From positions 8,835 through 72,834 of the forward strand of contig DATKZI010000025.1 of the NCBI GenBank assembly GCA_035528035.1: a stretch of DNA of 64,000 bases, read 5' to 3'. Both the position numbers and the translations under genes were made by a program. Of the stretch, positions 8,982 to 18,924 are shown piece after piece (the first letter of the stretch is position 1; every line of letters starts with the position of its first letter). Source of the DNA: JABLTI01 sp035528035. Its GTDB lineage: Archaea; Asgardarchaeota; Heimdallarchaeia; JABLTI01. The notes beneath the pieces were generated by a model, which saw nothing but the letters and a program-made list of their open reading frames with translations, was not told the DNA's origin and did no database searches.

Positions 8982-9671
8982 ATGTATGTAGTAAAAATTG
9001 GCGGCTCATTGCTATTCAATGAGAAGGAACAAATTAAACAAAATTTAATTTCTAATTATGCTAAAACGATCAAAAATATATTTTCACAAAAGAAAGAAAA
9101 ATGTGCTATAGTAATTGGTGGAGGTAAATTAGCTAGAAAGTATGTTGCTTCAACTCGAGCGTTTGGTTCATCTGAATCCTATAATGATATTATAGGAATT
9201 GAAGCAGCAAAGTTGAATGCTAGATTATTTATTAGTGCTTTAGGAGATATTGCTTTTCCTAATCCCCCTGATAATTTTCAAGATTTTCTAGCATTGTATA
9301 ACAAGACTGAAAAAATAATAGTCTGTGGAGGCTTTCAACCAGGCCAATCTACCAACGCTGTTGCAGCACTTATAGCTGAATCAACCGCTGCGAGGAAAAT
9401 AATAAACATGACAGATGTTGATGGTGTTTATTCAGAAGATCCAGATAAGAATCCTCAAGCGAAATTACTGTCAGAAATTAAAATAAAAGATTTCTTTGAG
9501 TTAATAGCTTCAAAAACCACACAAGCAGGATATTATCCCTTGTTTGATCTCACGGCATTACAGATTATTCAACGTTCAAAAATTCCCCTTAATTTCATTA
9601 ATGGTAATGAACCGAATAATCTTGTCAAAGCATTAAGTAATGAAGCAATAGGAACCATGATAATATACTAA
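8982..9671 (+). CDS. pyrH: uridylate kinase (archaeal UMP kinase)
   Basis: The 229-residue protein is an amino-acid-kinase-fold enzyme of the archaeal UMPK size. The N-terminal VVKIGGSLLF and VIGGGKLAR loops bind phosphates, GGFQPGQSTNAVAALIAE binds UMP, and MTDVDGVYSEDPDKNP is the ATP/Mg region. It phosphorylates UMP to UDP in pyrimidine synthesis. Two dihydroorotate dehydrogenase genes of the same pathway are found at 16964-18762. It ends 76 bp before the nuclease-like gene. Confidence 0.92.
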   Translation: MYVVKIGGSLLFNEKEQIKQNLISNYAKTIKNIFSQKKEKCAIVIGGGKLARKYVASTRAFGSSESYNDIIGIEAAKLNARLFISALGDIAFPNPPDNFQDFLALYNKTEKIIVCGGFQPGQSTNAVAALIAESTAARKIINMTDVDGVYSEDPDKNPQAKLLSEIKIKDFFELIASKTTQAGYYPLFDLTALQIIQRSKIPLNFINGNEPNNLVKALSNEAIGTMIIY

Positions 9672-9747
9672 CACATCTACACCAATCCTTCAATCACTAC
9701 ATCATTTTCTTTTTCCTTGGAGAAAAGTATTGAAGGAAGTAAAAACT

Positions 9748-11373
9748 ATGAATCTTGTTCCAGAAGAAGAAAAAGGTGAAAAATCGTTAGAAACAAATGA
9801 TGATGTTATTGAAAGGAATGAAGAAAAAGAACTTGATATTGAAGAAAAACTACCTGAAACTGTTGTCAAAGAAGAAATAATAAAAGAGGCTGAATCTGAA
9901 GAAGAAAAAGATGATGAATTTGATGAAGATTCAGAGGATGATTTGCCTTATAAGTTTGATAAAGAAGAATATATTTACAGCAAGTTGATCAAGAAAAGAA
10001 ATCATGTTTTTTCCTGTATTGCAAATGTCTTGAAAAAATATAACCGAAAACAAGTACTAGATGCGTTTATTCCTGAAAGGGAAAAAATTGCTATGAAACT
10101 AGCAACAATACTAATGACTAAGGATGGTTTATCCGCGAGTGATTTCAGTAACGTTTCGATAGCTGCGCCTTCATCAGAAAGCGAATCAATAAATGAGATA
10201 ATAAATTTATCAGCTATTAACTTCTTAATCAATCAAGTTTATTCTCTTTCAGTTCAAGATGCTGGAGAAATGGAATTTTCAAGAGAAGCTAAAACTCATT
10301 TAATGGAATTAGCTTTAGATTGGGCTAAATTGCGTGATCAAGCGTTTATGTTTTCTAATGGTATGATAAAGTTAGAATATGAACTTCATGATGAGCTCTT
10401 TTTTATTGAAACCGAACTCTATCATGAAACAGAGAAGAAATTAAAGAGTATAGGTGTGGAACAAAAAACCGGTACAAGTGTAAAATTAAAAGAAATGCGT
10501 GATCAACGTCGTAAAATGTCAGATAGAACAATCTATGAGCTTATTGATCTTGTAAAAGCTTGGCATAGTGAAATTGCCTATCTTAGAAGAATAACTGAGT
10601 TTTATGCCTCCATGAGACAATTGAGTGAAGAAGAGATTGAAGCGTTATCAATTCTCTTTGAGAATTTTGGTTCGTTAATGTCTTTAACTGATCTTAGAAA
10701 ACCATTCAAAGAATTACCAATAGCTGTGATCGAATCACTTCGACAAAAAAGTACTGCCCTAACCCCCTTAGATGAAATGAGATTATTGATTTATGAGACA
10801 ATTTTGAAATTTTCCTTAGGAAAAGATGACATACCTTACTTTTTATGTAGAAAGGTAACCAAGAAAAATGAAGAATTTCTTGAGATTCCTATAATTTCAT
10901 TATTATTATTTTCAAGATTTTGCAATTCATATAGTGAAACAACTAGAAGTAAGAAAGCCCATGATCTTGAACTAATAGTCTCAGAAATAGCTGATCTTAG
11001 TGGCTGGGAAGTCGTAGATCAAAATGTAGAAATAATTAGTGAAGGTGACACTGTCACTGAAATTGATTTAATAATACGTAGAAACAAAGTAATAATCATA
11101 ATCGAAGTAAAGGATTTAGCACTTTGGAGAGGGTGGTATTTCGATCGAGAGAGCTTAACGAAACGTTATGAGATATTTGCAACAGCTGTAAAGAAACTAC
11201 GAGAGCGAAGAATTTTGATAAAAAATAATTCTGCTCAATTACTTATTGTTACTGCATTAACAGAACGATGGAAAAGAGTTGATGGAGTTCCTATTGTTCC
11301 TTTGAAATCTTTTCATAAATATCTCAAGAAACTAAAACGTTTAGAAAGCAAAAGAGGAAAACCAAGAAGATAA
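9748..11373 (+). CDS. helical protein with C-terminal PD-(D/E)XK nuclease-like domain
   Basis: The protein has about 541 residues. The first ~75 are very acidic and probably disordered; the middle (80-400) is helical and unrecognised. Near residue 420-475 a segment reads SGWEVVDQN, TEIDLIIRRN, VIIIIEVKD, the beta-hairpin D...ExK signature of the PD-(D/E)XK fold used by restriction enzymes, Holliday resolvases and RecB-type nucleases. The upstream helix EIADLSGWEV fits. A family of nuclease is therefore suggested, with acidic D and E-x-K ligands visible; activity is inferred. ATG at 9748 has AAGGAAGT upstream; TTG at 9730 is an alternative start. Confidence 0.65.
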   Translation: MNLVPEEEKGEKSLETNDDVIERNEEKELDIEEKLPETVVKEEIIKEAESEEEKDDEFDEDSEDDLPYKFDKEEYIYSKLIKKRNHVFSCIANVLKKYNRKQVLDAFIPEREKIAMKLATILMTKDGLSASDFSNVSIAAPSSESESINEIINLSAINFLINQVYSLSVQDAGEMEFSREAKTHLMELALDWAKLRDQAFMFSNGMIKLEYELHDELFFIETELYHETEKKLKSIGVEQKTGTSVKLKEMRDQRRKMSDRTIYELIDLVKAWHSEIAYLRRITEFYASMRQLSEEEIEALSILFENFGSLMSLTDLRKPFKELPIAVIESLRQKSTALTPLDEMRLLIYETILKFSLGKDDIPYFLCRKVTKKNEEFLEIPIISLLLFSRFCNSYSETTRSKKAHDLELIVSEIADLSGWEVVDQNVEIISEGDTVTEIDLIIRRNKVIIIIEVKDLALWRGWYFDRESLTKRYEIFATAVKKLRERRILIKNNSAQLLIVTALTERWKRVDGVPIVPLKSFHKYLKKLKRLESKRGKPRR

Positions 11374-11394
11374 TTCATCTTCTTTCCCTTTTTT

Positions 11395-12156
11395 TTAGTC
11401 TGAAATAGTTGATTTTTTCTCATCTCTAATTTGTTGTTTTACAACTTTCATATCTATAATACTATTTTCATCTTGATCAGGGAATGGTTCCATATGATCA
11501 AATCTTCTTAACAAATCGAAGAACATGATTATCTCAAAAATTGCTGCAACAAAGGCTAATGTTTGTACAATAGCAATGACTGGTGTAGACATATCAAGAA
11601 AGGCATGATTTGTTAGATTGAGGATATTTACTATAGGGTATGTTATAGCAAAAAAACCAAAAAGATATGGTATAAAACCTTGTCCGAGACCAATATTAGT
11701 TTTTTTCTTCAATTGTCTCCAAAAGATGTTGAAAAATATAAAGGTAAAAATGTATAAGAGGGAAGCAGATAAATTGAAGAATTCTGATAAGAAAGCAACA
11801 TAGTTCGGGTCTAAATTACCAAATAAAATAGTGAATTGATAAAAAATAAAAGCGATTTTGATTCCACATTCAATAAATAATAAAATAGCTGATATAATGC
11901 CTAATTTAGAATATTTGAAATAATAAATACCGAGCATCATAATTCCTGCTGCTAATATCCCAATAAAAGAAGTGAAAATGCTATTAGTAATAATACTTTC
12001 AATAGGTAAAAAGACTGCTGGAAAATCTGTACTAAAGGCTGTTTTGAAGATAATGAATCGAACCAAAGCATAGGCCATGTCAATAACAAGTATAGCAATT
12101 AATAATTTTGCCCCTAGCTTTGCAGTGTTCTTTGCGTATCTATAACTAACACCCAT
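11395..12156 (-). CDS. polytopic membrane protein of unknown function
   Basis: The 253-residue protein has about six hydrophobic helices between residues 15 and 225, then a short charged cytoplasmic tail (MEPFPDQDENSIIDMKVVKQQIRDEKKS). No transporter or enzyme motif is visible. It converges on the nuclease-like gene, with about 20 bp between stops. The 297 bp from its start to grpE contain only the promoter elements listed for grpE. Confidence 0.65.
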   Translation of the reverse strand: MGVSYRYAKNTAKLGAKLLIAILVIDMAYALVRFIIFKTAFSTDFPAVFLPIESIITNSIFTSFIGILAAGIMMLGIYYFKYSKLGIISAILLFIECGIKIAFIFYQFTILFGNLDPNYVAFLSEFFNLSASLLYIFTFIFFNIFWRQLKKKTNIGLGQGFIPYLFGFFAITYPIVNILNLTNHAFLDMSTPVIAIVQTLAFVAAIFEIIMFFDLLRRFDHMEPFPDQDENSIIDMKVVKQQIRDEKKSTISD

Positions 12157-12280
12157 ATTTTATCACCACTTCTTTAATTGCTTACTATAATCTAATAAAT
12201 AGTAAATAGAAAATATTCTTTCTATTAAAATGATTTGCTAATTATCGTTGATTAAATAAAATTAAAATAATAAAAAGGAT

Positions 12281-12350
12281 TAATTACTCACATAATTTAT
12301 AATTACTCACATAAATAGATATATTTAAAACAGTTGTTTTACCAAAACAA
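12281..12350 (+). promoter_or_regulatory. grpE-dnaK promoter with tandem repeat and operator-like palindrome
   Basis: A 15-bp perfect direct repeat (TAATTACTCACATAA at 12281 and 12300, 19 bp start to start) is followed by a TATA-like TATATTTAAAA at 12319-12330. A palindrome TTGTTTT-ACC-AAAACAA follows at 12334-12350, where transcription would begin. That layout (activator or BRE-side repeat, TATA, operator over the start site) is what a repressor-controlled heat-shock promoter would look like. The binding proteins are unknown. Confidence 0.45.
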
Positions 12351-12453
12351 TTATATCCAAAAAAACATTGGAAAAAACTCTCTGAAGGATAAATTAAAAT
12401 AAGCTATATTTCAGCGAAATCATTGAATAGTCAAAATACAGGAGACATAATCA

Positions 12454-13149
12454 TTGAAGAAAAAAAGCAGTGACACTAATCAAAATGATGTACATGAAGT
12501 CGATGTATCCCTTGATGATAACCTAACTGATGAAGAAACAAAAGAAACAACTAGTGAATCAGAGACTTTAATAGGACTTTTAAAGAATATAAAACAAGAA
12601 AAAACTGATGTTAATTTGAACAAGGTAATACAATTGAGCGAATCTTTGATTAGCGATTTGGATAAAGCGCAAAAAGAAAGAAATGACTATTTAGCGATTT
12701 TACAAAGATTCAAAGCTGATTTTGAGAACTATAAAAAGCGAGCTGAAAAAGAAGCTGATAATAATATACGCTATTCTTCAGAAAGAATTCTATCAAAAAT
12801 TTTTGAACCGATTGAAGACATTAATAGAGCGATTAATTTTGCTATAGAAAATACTCAAGCAGCTATACCCTTGGAAGGCATTGAAATAATCTATAATAAA
12901 CTTACAAGAACCCTTGAAGATGAAGCTGTGGAGATAATTGCACCAAAACAAGGAGAAAAATTTGATCCCAGATTTCATGAAGCTGTAATGGTTGATGAAT
13001 CAGGTATATATGATTCAGAGGTTATCGTCCAGCTTTTTGAACAGGGTTATAAGATCAAAGGTAGAGTTTTTCGTGCTGCAAAGGTGATGGTTTCAATAAG
13101 AGCTGTTGAAAATCAATCAGTATCTGAAAATAATAATAATGATAATTAG
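12454..13149 (+). CDS. grpE: nucleotide exchange factor GrpE
   Basis: The 231-residue protein has an acidic, disordered N-terminus (1-60), then the long GrpE helix (KAQKERNDYLAILQRFKADFENYKKRAEKE), then the beta-wing domain ending in KGRVFRAAKVMVS. GrpE releases ADP from DnaK. The start is TTG at 12454, with CAGGAGACA as a well-placed Shine-Dalgarno. dnaK follows after 30 bp, so they form an operon. No dnaJ lies beside them. DnaK systems in archaea derive from bacteria by transfer. Confidence 0.92.
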   Translation: MKKKSSDTNQNDVHEVDVSLDDNLTDEETKETTSESETLIGLLKNIKQEKTDVNLNKVIQLSESLISDLDKAQKERNDYLAILQRFKADFENYKKRAEKEADNNIRYSSERILSKIFEPIEDINRAINFAIENTQAAIPLEGIEIIYNKLTRTLEDEAVEIIAPKQGEKFDPRFHEAVMVDESGIYDSEVIVQLFEQGYKIKGRVFRAAKVMVSIRAVENQSVSENNNNDN

Positions 13150-13179
13150 TTAAAAATAAATAAAATAAGGTGAAAAAAA

Positions 13180-15063
13180 ATGGTTAAAGTTGTTGGAATT
13201 GATTTAGGAACAACTAATTCAGCGATTGCATATATGGAAGGTGGAAATCCTACCATTATTCCAAATGCAGAGGGCGGAAGAATTACTCCTTCTGTGGTTA
13301 CAATTACAGAGGATGGAGAACAAATAGTTGGTGAAATAGCAAAGAGACAAGCAGTTTCTAAACCTGATAGAACTATTCGTTCAATTAAAAGGAAAATGGG
13401 TTCTACTCATCGTGTAAAAATAAATAATAAAGATTTTACTCCACAAGAAATTTCTGCAATGATTTTACGTAAATTGAAAAAAGACGCAGAAGATTATCTT
13501 GGTGAGGAAATAGTAGAAGCAGTAATTACTTGTCCAGCTTATTTTACAGATAGTCAAAGACAAGCTACAAAAGACGCTGGAAAAATCGCTGGTTTAGAAG
13601 TTTTGCGAATAATTAATGAACCTACTGCTGCTTGTTTAGCTTATGGAGTAGGTAAGGAAAAGGAAGAAACAATTCTTGTTTTCGATTTAGGTGGTGGTAC
13701 CTTTGATGTTTCAATCTTAGAGACTGGTGATAATTTGTTTGAGGTAAAAGCTACCAGCGGTAATAACTATCTTGGTGGAGATGATTTTGATGATCGTATT
13801 ATTGCCTGGGTAGTTGCTGAATTCAAGAAACATGAAGGCATTGATATTAAAACGAATGCATCTGCATTACAACGAATTAGGGATGCATCAGAAAATGCAA
13901 AGATTGAATTATCAAACAAACAAAGAGCATTCGTAGATATACCTTACATTACTGTTAACAAAGATGGCCAGCCATTGAATATCAATTACGAAATCACTCG
14001 AACACAATTCCAAAGAATGACTGAAGATTTGGTTGAGAAATCAATAGGCCCAACTCGTCAAGCTCTTACTGATGCGAAAAAGAAACCTGCAGATATTGAT
14101 AAGGTTTTGTTAGTTGGTGGAGCCACTCGTATGCCAGCAGTGAGAGATGCTATTGCTAATATTTTTGGTGAAACTAAAATCTACAAAGGAATTAATCCAG
14201 ATGAATGTGTAGCAATCGGTGCAGCTGTGCAAGCAGGTGTTATAAAAGGCGATATTAAAGATGTTTTATTATTGGATGTCACTCCTTTAACATTAGGCAT
14301 TGAAACACTAGGAGGAGTTTTCACTCCAATTGTGGATAGAAACACAACTATACCAACAAGTAAAAGTCAAGTTTTTTCAACAGCTAGTGATAATCAACCA
14401 AGTGTAGAAATACATGTTTTACAAGGTGAAAGAAAATTCGCTAAAGATAATGTAACCTTAGGTAAATTCCAACTGGTAGGTATTCCACCAGCACAAAGAG
14501 GAATCCCACAAATCGAAGTTACATTTGACCTTGATGTAGATGGAATAGTCGCTGTAAAAGCTAAAGATTTAGGCACAGGAAATGAACAAAAAGTTACTGT
14601 TAAGTCACCAAGTGGCGTCAAACCTCAAGATGTAGATAGAATGGTCCAAGATGCTGAACAATACGAAGAAGAAGATAAGAAGCGGTTAGAACAAGTACAA
14701 TTGAAAAACGAATCTGATACTCTTATCTACACAGTAGACAAATTACTCAAAGAAAACAAAGATAAATTCACTGAAAAGGATATTGCTCCTGTGAAGGAAA
14801 AACAAGAAGCCTTGAAAGAAGCAATAACTACTGATGATTATGATGAGATAAGTAAGAAGAAAAATGAACTATTAGAAGAGGTTCAAAAGATTACTACCAA
14901 ACTCTATCAACAAACTGGTCAACAACCAGGTGGTGAACAATTTGATCCAAGCCAATTTACTCAAGGCGGTCCATCATTCACCCCTCCTGGAACACAGAAA
15001 AAGCCTGAAGAAGAGCATATTGTTGATGTCGACTACGAAGTTGAAGATGACGATAAGCAATAA
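13180..15063 (+). CDS. dnaK: molecular chaperone DnaK (Hsp70)
   Basis: The 627-residue protein is full length. The ATPase domain has GIDLGTTNSAIAYMEGG, the VITCPAYFTDSQRQATKDAG segment, DLGGGTFDVSI and VLLVGGATRMPAVRD. The substrate-binding domain follows from about residue 365 (LLLDVTPLTLGIETLGG), then a helical lid and a Gln/Gly/Pro-rich tail ending in the acidic DVDYEVEDDD, as in bacterial DnaK. It binds unfolded proteins in an ATP cycle with GrpE and a J-protein. The latter is not encoded here. Shine-Dalgarno AAGGTGA precedes the ATG. Confidence 0.98.
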   Translation: MVKVVGIDLGTTNSAIAYMEGGNPTIIPNAEGGRITPSVVTITEDGEQIVGEIAKRQAVSKPDRTIRSIKRKMGSTHRVKINNKDFTPQEISAMILRKLKKDAEDYLGEEIVEAVITCPAYFTDSQRQATKDAGKIAGLEVLRIINEPTAACLAYGVGKEKEETILVFDLGGGTFDVSILETGDNLFEVKATSGNNYLGGDDFDDRIIAWVVAEFKKHEGIDIKTNASALQRIRDASENAKIELSNKQRAFVDIPYITVNKDGQPLNINYEITRTQFQRMTEDLVEKSIGPTRQALTDAKKKPADIDKVLLVGGATRMPAVRDAIANIFGETKIYKGINPDECVAIGAAVQAGVIKGDIKDVLLLDVTPLTLGIETLGGVFTPIVDRNTTIPTSKSQVFSTASDNQPSVEIHVLQGERKFAKDNVTLGKFQLVGIPPAQRGIPQIEVTFDLDVDGIVAVKAKDLGTGNEQKVTVKSPSGVKPQDVDRMVQDAEQYEEEDKKRLEQVQLKNESDTLIYTVDKLLKENKDKFTEKDIAPVKEKQEALKEAITTDDYDEISKKKNELLEEVQKITTKLYQQTGQQPGGEQFDPSQFTQGGPSFTPPGTQKKPEEEHIVDVDYEVEDDDKQ

Positions 15064-15072
15064 AATAAAAGT

Positions 15073-15099
15073 GAATTGTTAGAGAATAACTAACAATTC
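15073..15099. terminator. hairpin terminator after dnaK
   Basis: A perfect 10-bp stem (GAATTGTTAG / CTAACAATTC) with a 7-nt loop lies between the convergent dnaK and CocE-like genes, with T-rich sequence after it on the plus strand. Confidence 0.55.
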
Positions 15100-16903
15100 A
15101 AATCCTTTCTTTTCTTTTTATTATCTTACCTTTTTTGAAAACTATATAACTGATAGCTACAAAAAGCTCTATTGAAAAAATTTCTAACCAACTAATTGTG
15201 GAACCATTATTTGTAGGCGAAGTTGATGTTTGTTGGTAAACAGTACCATTCTCATTGATAGGTAAATTCACATAAGAGGGATGACTTTGATCAAGATAAA
15301 TAGTATTTTCAGCTACAAAAGTTTCATTGTCGGTAAAGATTGGTGCACCATTATTTGGATTTGCGCTAAAGCGAGGATAATTTGAACTGGAAATAGCAAT
15401 TCTAAGTTGATGCCCAGGATTAAATATATAGGAAGTGCTCCATAAGTCAACATCTACTTCCACTATCTCATCGGGAACCAGAAGTTCTGGAGAGGTAGAA
15501 TTATTGCGATATTTAGCACGAACAATACCATCTTGAAGTAATATTGACCTTCCATCAGGATAAATATCAGTAATTTTAACAGTGAAGTCAGTATCAGAGC
15601 AATTTGATGAAACCCATAGATGAGCAGACATTTTTCCGGTAACTTCCATATATTCAGCAAATGTTTCTGAAGTGAAAATCAGAACATCATTTCGAGATTC
15701 CAAGCTAGATTGATCTCGAGGACCATAGGGGAGAACTAAGTTACAACCACCAATTGTTGGAACGGGAGTATTAGGATCATACAAGAAGCTAAGTGAGTCA
15801 TCTGTTATTATAGGGGTATTTGTTGTAATCGAACCATTACTATGCAAATAATAATTAGTATTCTCAACAGGCACAGGCCAAGTATTTGTAGAACGCCAAA
15901 AGTTACCATATGCTCCATCATAAACAGGACCCATACAGTAATATTTTACAGCATTTGTATCATAGAGAGAACCAGTTCCATCTAAATAATAATCAAAGAA
16001 ATCTGTAAGAAGAGCTGTGTGATAATCAGTAATAACATTTTCTGGAAAGGTTATTTCACCATGTGTTTGTTCATAATATGTACCATGTCCCCATGGACCT
16101 ACTATTAGAAAAGATTTACCTCGAACTGAAGAATCACTCTCATATTGATATCCAAGGTATCCATCAATTGTTCCTTGTGAAAAAACATCAAACCATCCTG
16201 CTTGGAATAAACCTGGTCGTGTTACTGTATCATATTTCCCTTCCATTGTTACATTTTCCCAGAGATAACCGAAATTTTCATTTTCATAGATTATTGGTAA
16301 CCAAAAAGTACTTCCAATACTTTCTAACCATCCAGTTACTAAAGCTTGTCTAAAAGCTCCTCCCAGAAACATTACATCATGATATAAATTGGGTGCAGCG
16401 ATTTGGATGGCTTGTGCTACCAAACCAGATGGTTTAGCTAAATTCATGAAGTATTGATTTATTCCTAAAGCGGACATGCCATAGGTAGCAATTTTTCCAT
16501 TACTCCAGGATTGTTCTAAAATCCATTTAATGGTATCGTATCCATCTGTAGAAGCATTCTGAAAGATCATATCTATACCTTCAGAAGCAAATCTACCTCG
16601 TATGTCTTGTATAACTGTAATGCGTCCTTGCAAGGAAGTGAAAATACTAGCTAAGGCAGATGCACCATCTTTACCATAAGGTGTTCGTACTAGAACAACT
16701 GATAGTGTACCTGATAAGTAAGAGTTGGGGATATAGATGTCTGTTGCAAGATGAATCCCATCTCTCATGGGAATCATTACAGTAGTAACATCGTAATTAG
16801 GTGAAAAATCATTAACAAAAGTAAGATATTGAGCTTGAGCTCTGATAGGATAAAAAATGCCAAAGGAAAACAACAATGTAATTACTATGATTTTAAGCTT
16901 CAT
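15098..16903 (-). CDS. secreted CocE/NonD-family (X-Pro dipeptidyl-peptidase-like) hydrolase
   Basis: The 601-residue protein starts with a signal peptide (hydrophobic residues 4-22 ending near RAQAQ) and ends with a membrane helix plus basic tail (ISWLEIFSIELFVAISYIVF...KRKER), so it is membrane-anchored outside the cell. The S15/CocE fold is seen in MRDGIHLATDIYIP, RTPYGK, VIQDIRGRFASEG, the nucleophile elbow YGMSALG with S144, and a C-terminal jelly-roll with FNPGHQLRIAISSSNYPRF. Members cleave ester or Xaa-Pro peptide bonds. The natural substrate is unknown. Confidence 0.88.
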   Translation of the reverse strand: MKLKIIVITLLFSFGIFYPIRAQAQYLTFVNDFSPNYDVTTVMIPMRDGIHLATDIYIPNSYLSGTLSVVLVRTPYGKDGASALASIFTSLQGRITVIQDIRGRFASEGIDMIFQNASTDGYDTIKWILEQSWSNGKIATYGMSALGINQYFMNLAKPSGLVAQAIQIAAPNLYHDVMFLGGAFRQALVTGWLESIGSTFWLPIIYENENFGYLWENVTMEGKYDTVTRPGLFQAGWFDVFSQGTIDGYLGYQYESDSSVRGKSFLIVGPWGHGTYYEQTHGEITFPENVITDYHTALLTDFFDYYLDGTGSLYDTNAVKYYCMGPVYDGAYGNFWRSTNTWPVPVENTNYYLHSNGSITTNTPIITDDSLSFLYDPNTPVPTIGGCNLVLPYGPRDQSSLESRNDVLIFTSETFAEYMEVTGKMSAHLWVSSNCSDTDFTVKITDIYPDGRSILLQDGIVRAKYRNNSTSPELLVPDEIVEVDVDLWSTSYIFNPGHQLRIAISSSNYPRFSANPNNGAPIFTDNETFVAENTIYLDQSHPSYVNLPINENGTVYQQTSTSPTNNGSTISWLEIFSIELFVAISYIVFKKGKIIKRKERI

Positions 16904-16963
16904 ATGTTATGACTATTTTTTTGTAATAAAAAACTAACCCATAATTTAGAAGACAAAATTCAA

Positions 16964-17818
16964 TTAGATAGGTTCTTTTCTACCAAATTTATCTCGAGCA
17001 TATTTACCAAAATCAGTTATTTGTATTAATTGATCTTGATTGAAAACAGGACCATCAATACAAAGTCGCAATCCTGTTGGGTCAACTGTACATTGCCCGC
17101 ACAATCCAATAGCGCACTTGAAGTAGCGATCTGCTAAGCAAGCTTCAAATGGTAATTTCATTTTTTGTGCTAGTTTGAAAGCATTGAACATCATTAATTC
17201 AGGACCACACGCATAGATCATATCATAAGATTCACCTTTTTGTAAAGATACATCCCAACAATGAGTTGAAAATCCTTTAAATCCAAAAGAGCCATCATCT
17301 GTGCTTGGTTTGTATGTAAAATCAATATTTGTTTTTGCTAAATGCTCAAAATAATCTTTGAAAGCTAATTCACCTACTGTTCGAGCTCCATGGAATAAAT
17401 GGACTTGAATGTTCTTTTTCAGTGCTTGCTCAGTTAGAAATCTTGTAGGAGCAATCCCAGTTCCTCCTCCTATCACAGCTATCTTTTTTCCAGCAAGGTT
17501 AAAACCTTTGCCAAAAGGACCTCGGATACCTAAATGATCTCCTTCTTTTAATTTATGAAAAGCTTCAGTAGCCTTACCAATCTTTGCTACAGCAAAAGTG
17601 ATAGAACCAGTTGATTGATTACAAGAAGCTATACCCATTGGCTTTTCATCCACACCATAAAGCCACATCATAACAAATTGTCCTGGAGATGCATTTTGAG
17701 CTATTTCTGAGATGGTTAGTGTGAATGATTTCACAGGCATACGTGAATCCTTGGGTGTTTCAGTAATGATTTTATCGATGGGGACAACTTTTAAAGTTCC
17801 GAGTTTACTAATGGTCAT
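16964..17818 (-). CDS. pyrK: dihydroorotate dehydrogenase electron transfer subunit
   Basis: The 284-residue protein is a ferredoxin-reductase-like subunit. A FAD-binding beta barrel (SPGQFVMMWLYG) is followed by an NAD domain (AVIGGGTGIAP) and a C-terminal [2Fe-2S] site with Cys in the pattern CAIGLCGQC and a distant C in LRLCIDGPVF. With PyrD it oxidises dihydroorotate using NAD+. The gene begins 11 bp after pyrD, so the two form a class 1B pair. Confidence 0.93.
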   Translation of the reverse strand: MTISKLGTLKVVPIDKIITETPKDSRMPVKSFTLTISEIAQNASPGQFVMMWLYGVDEKPMGIASCNQSTGSITFAVAKIGKATEAFHKLKEGDHLGIRGPFGKGFNLAGKKIAVIGGGTGIAPTRFLTEQALKKNIQVHLFHGARTVGELAFKDYFEHLAKTNIDFTYKPSTDDGSFGFKGFSTHCWDVSLQKGESYDMIYACGPELMMFNAFKLAQKMKLPFEACLADRYFKCAIGLCGQCTVDPTGLRLCIDGPVFNQDQLIQITDFGKYARDKFGRKEPI

Positions 17819-17829
17819 TTTTATTTCTC

Positions 17830-18762
17830 CTATAATTCATGGGCTAAACCGATCAAATCAGAAGCTTTTGCAAAACCTTCTTTCTGCAAATAATTTTTCA
17901 GCCCATTAGTTAGATCATTAAAAATTGATATTTCTTGTGGGTTCTGACAATAAGCAAGAGCTGTTCCTATTTGAACAGCAGATGCACCAGCAAGCATAAG
18001 CTCAACAACATCTTGCCAAACTGAAACTCCCCCAACACCGATTATTGGTATCTTTGAACCAATTTTAGCATATAGATCATATACGCATTTTATTGTAATC
18101 GGTTTTATAGCTGGTCCTGATAAACCTCCAGATTTATTGGAAAGAATAGGTTTTCGATAGGTTAGATTTATAGCCATAGCTCGAACAGTGTTGATTACAA
18201 CAATACCATCAGCTCCACCATCAATAGCTGCTTCAGCAGGGATAGTTAAATCCGTTAAATTGGGAGAAATTTTCACAAAAACTGGTATCTTCACAGCTTT
18301 CTTTACTTGCTGAGTAATATTCTTTACTAGGTCTGCATCTTGACCAATGATCGAACCATATTTCCCTCCATGAGGACAGGAAACATTCAGCTCAAAAGCA
18401 TCTGGTTTTGCTTTTGCTAAAGTCTTAGCTACTTTGAGGAATTCATTAATATCTTTACCAAAAATACTGGCAATAATAGGAGTAGAAATTCGTTTCTTAT
18501 AACCACTAAGTTCTGCTAGAAATTCATCGCATCCTGGATTAGGCAATCCCATAGCATTGATTAGATTACCATTCCCTAATTCAACAACAGTAGGATTATC
18601 ATAACCAGCTTTTGGTTCCGGTCCTATAGATTTAGTTGTGATAGCTCCACAACCTGCTTCTGCAACCCGAACCATGATTGATTCGTTAACTCCCAGAATT
18701 CCAGAGGCAAGGATGAAAGGATTTGTAAGTTTTAATCCACAAAGATCAGTTTTAAGTAACAT
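17830..18762 (-). CDS. pyrD: dihydroorotate dehydrogenase, class 1B catalytic subunit
   Basis: The 310-residue FMN TIM-barrel enzyme shows NPFILASGILG, the active-site Cys loop LNVSCPHGGKYG (class 1 enzymes use this Cys as base), VFVKISPNLTD, IVVINTV and the phosphate-binding GVGGV...GASAVQIGTAL. It converts dihydroorotate to orotate in pyrimidine synthesis. Cys rather than Ser at the active site agrees with a class 1B enzyme using the PyrK partner just downstream. Confidence 0.95.
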   Translation of the reverse strand: MLLKTDLCGLKLTNPFILASGILGVNESIMVRVAEAGCGAITTKSIGPEPKAGYDNPTVVELGNGNLINAMGLPNPGCDEFLAELSGYKKRISTPIIASIFGKDINEFLKVAKTLAKAKPDAFELNVSCPHGGKYGSIIGQDADLVKNITQQVKKAVKIPVFVKISPNLTDLTIPAEAAIDGGADGIVVINTVRAMAINLTYRKPILSNKSGGLSGPAIKPITIKCVYDLYAKIGSKIPIIGVGGVSVWQDVVELMLAGASAVQIGTALAYCQNPQEISIFNDLTNGLKNYLQKEGFAKASDLIGLAHEL

Positions 18763-18924
18763 TTAATTCTCCTAATCTCAAAGAATCCTTCTTACACTAA
18801 AAATTTTCGGAGAAAAAAGAATAAAATTAGCTACGTTATAAGTTTTGGTAATCAATAAAATAGCCTGTAAAATAAGAAATGAAATAAATGAAAAAACAAA
18901 TTTAATTTAGAAAAATAGTATAAT

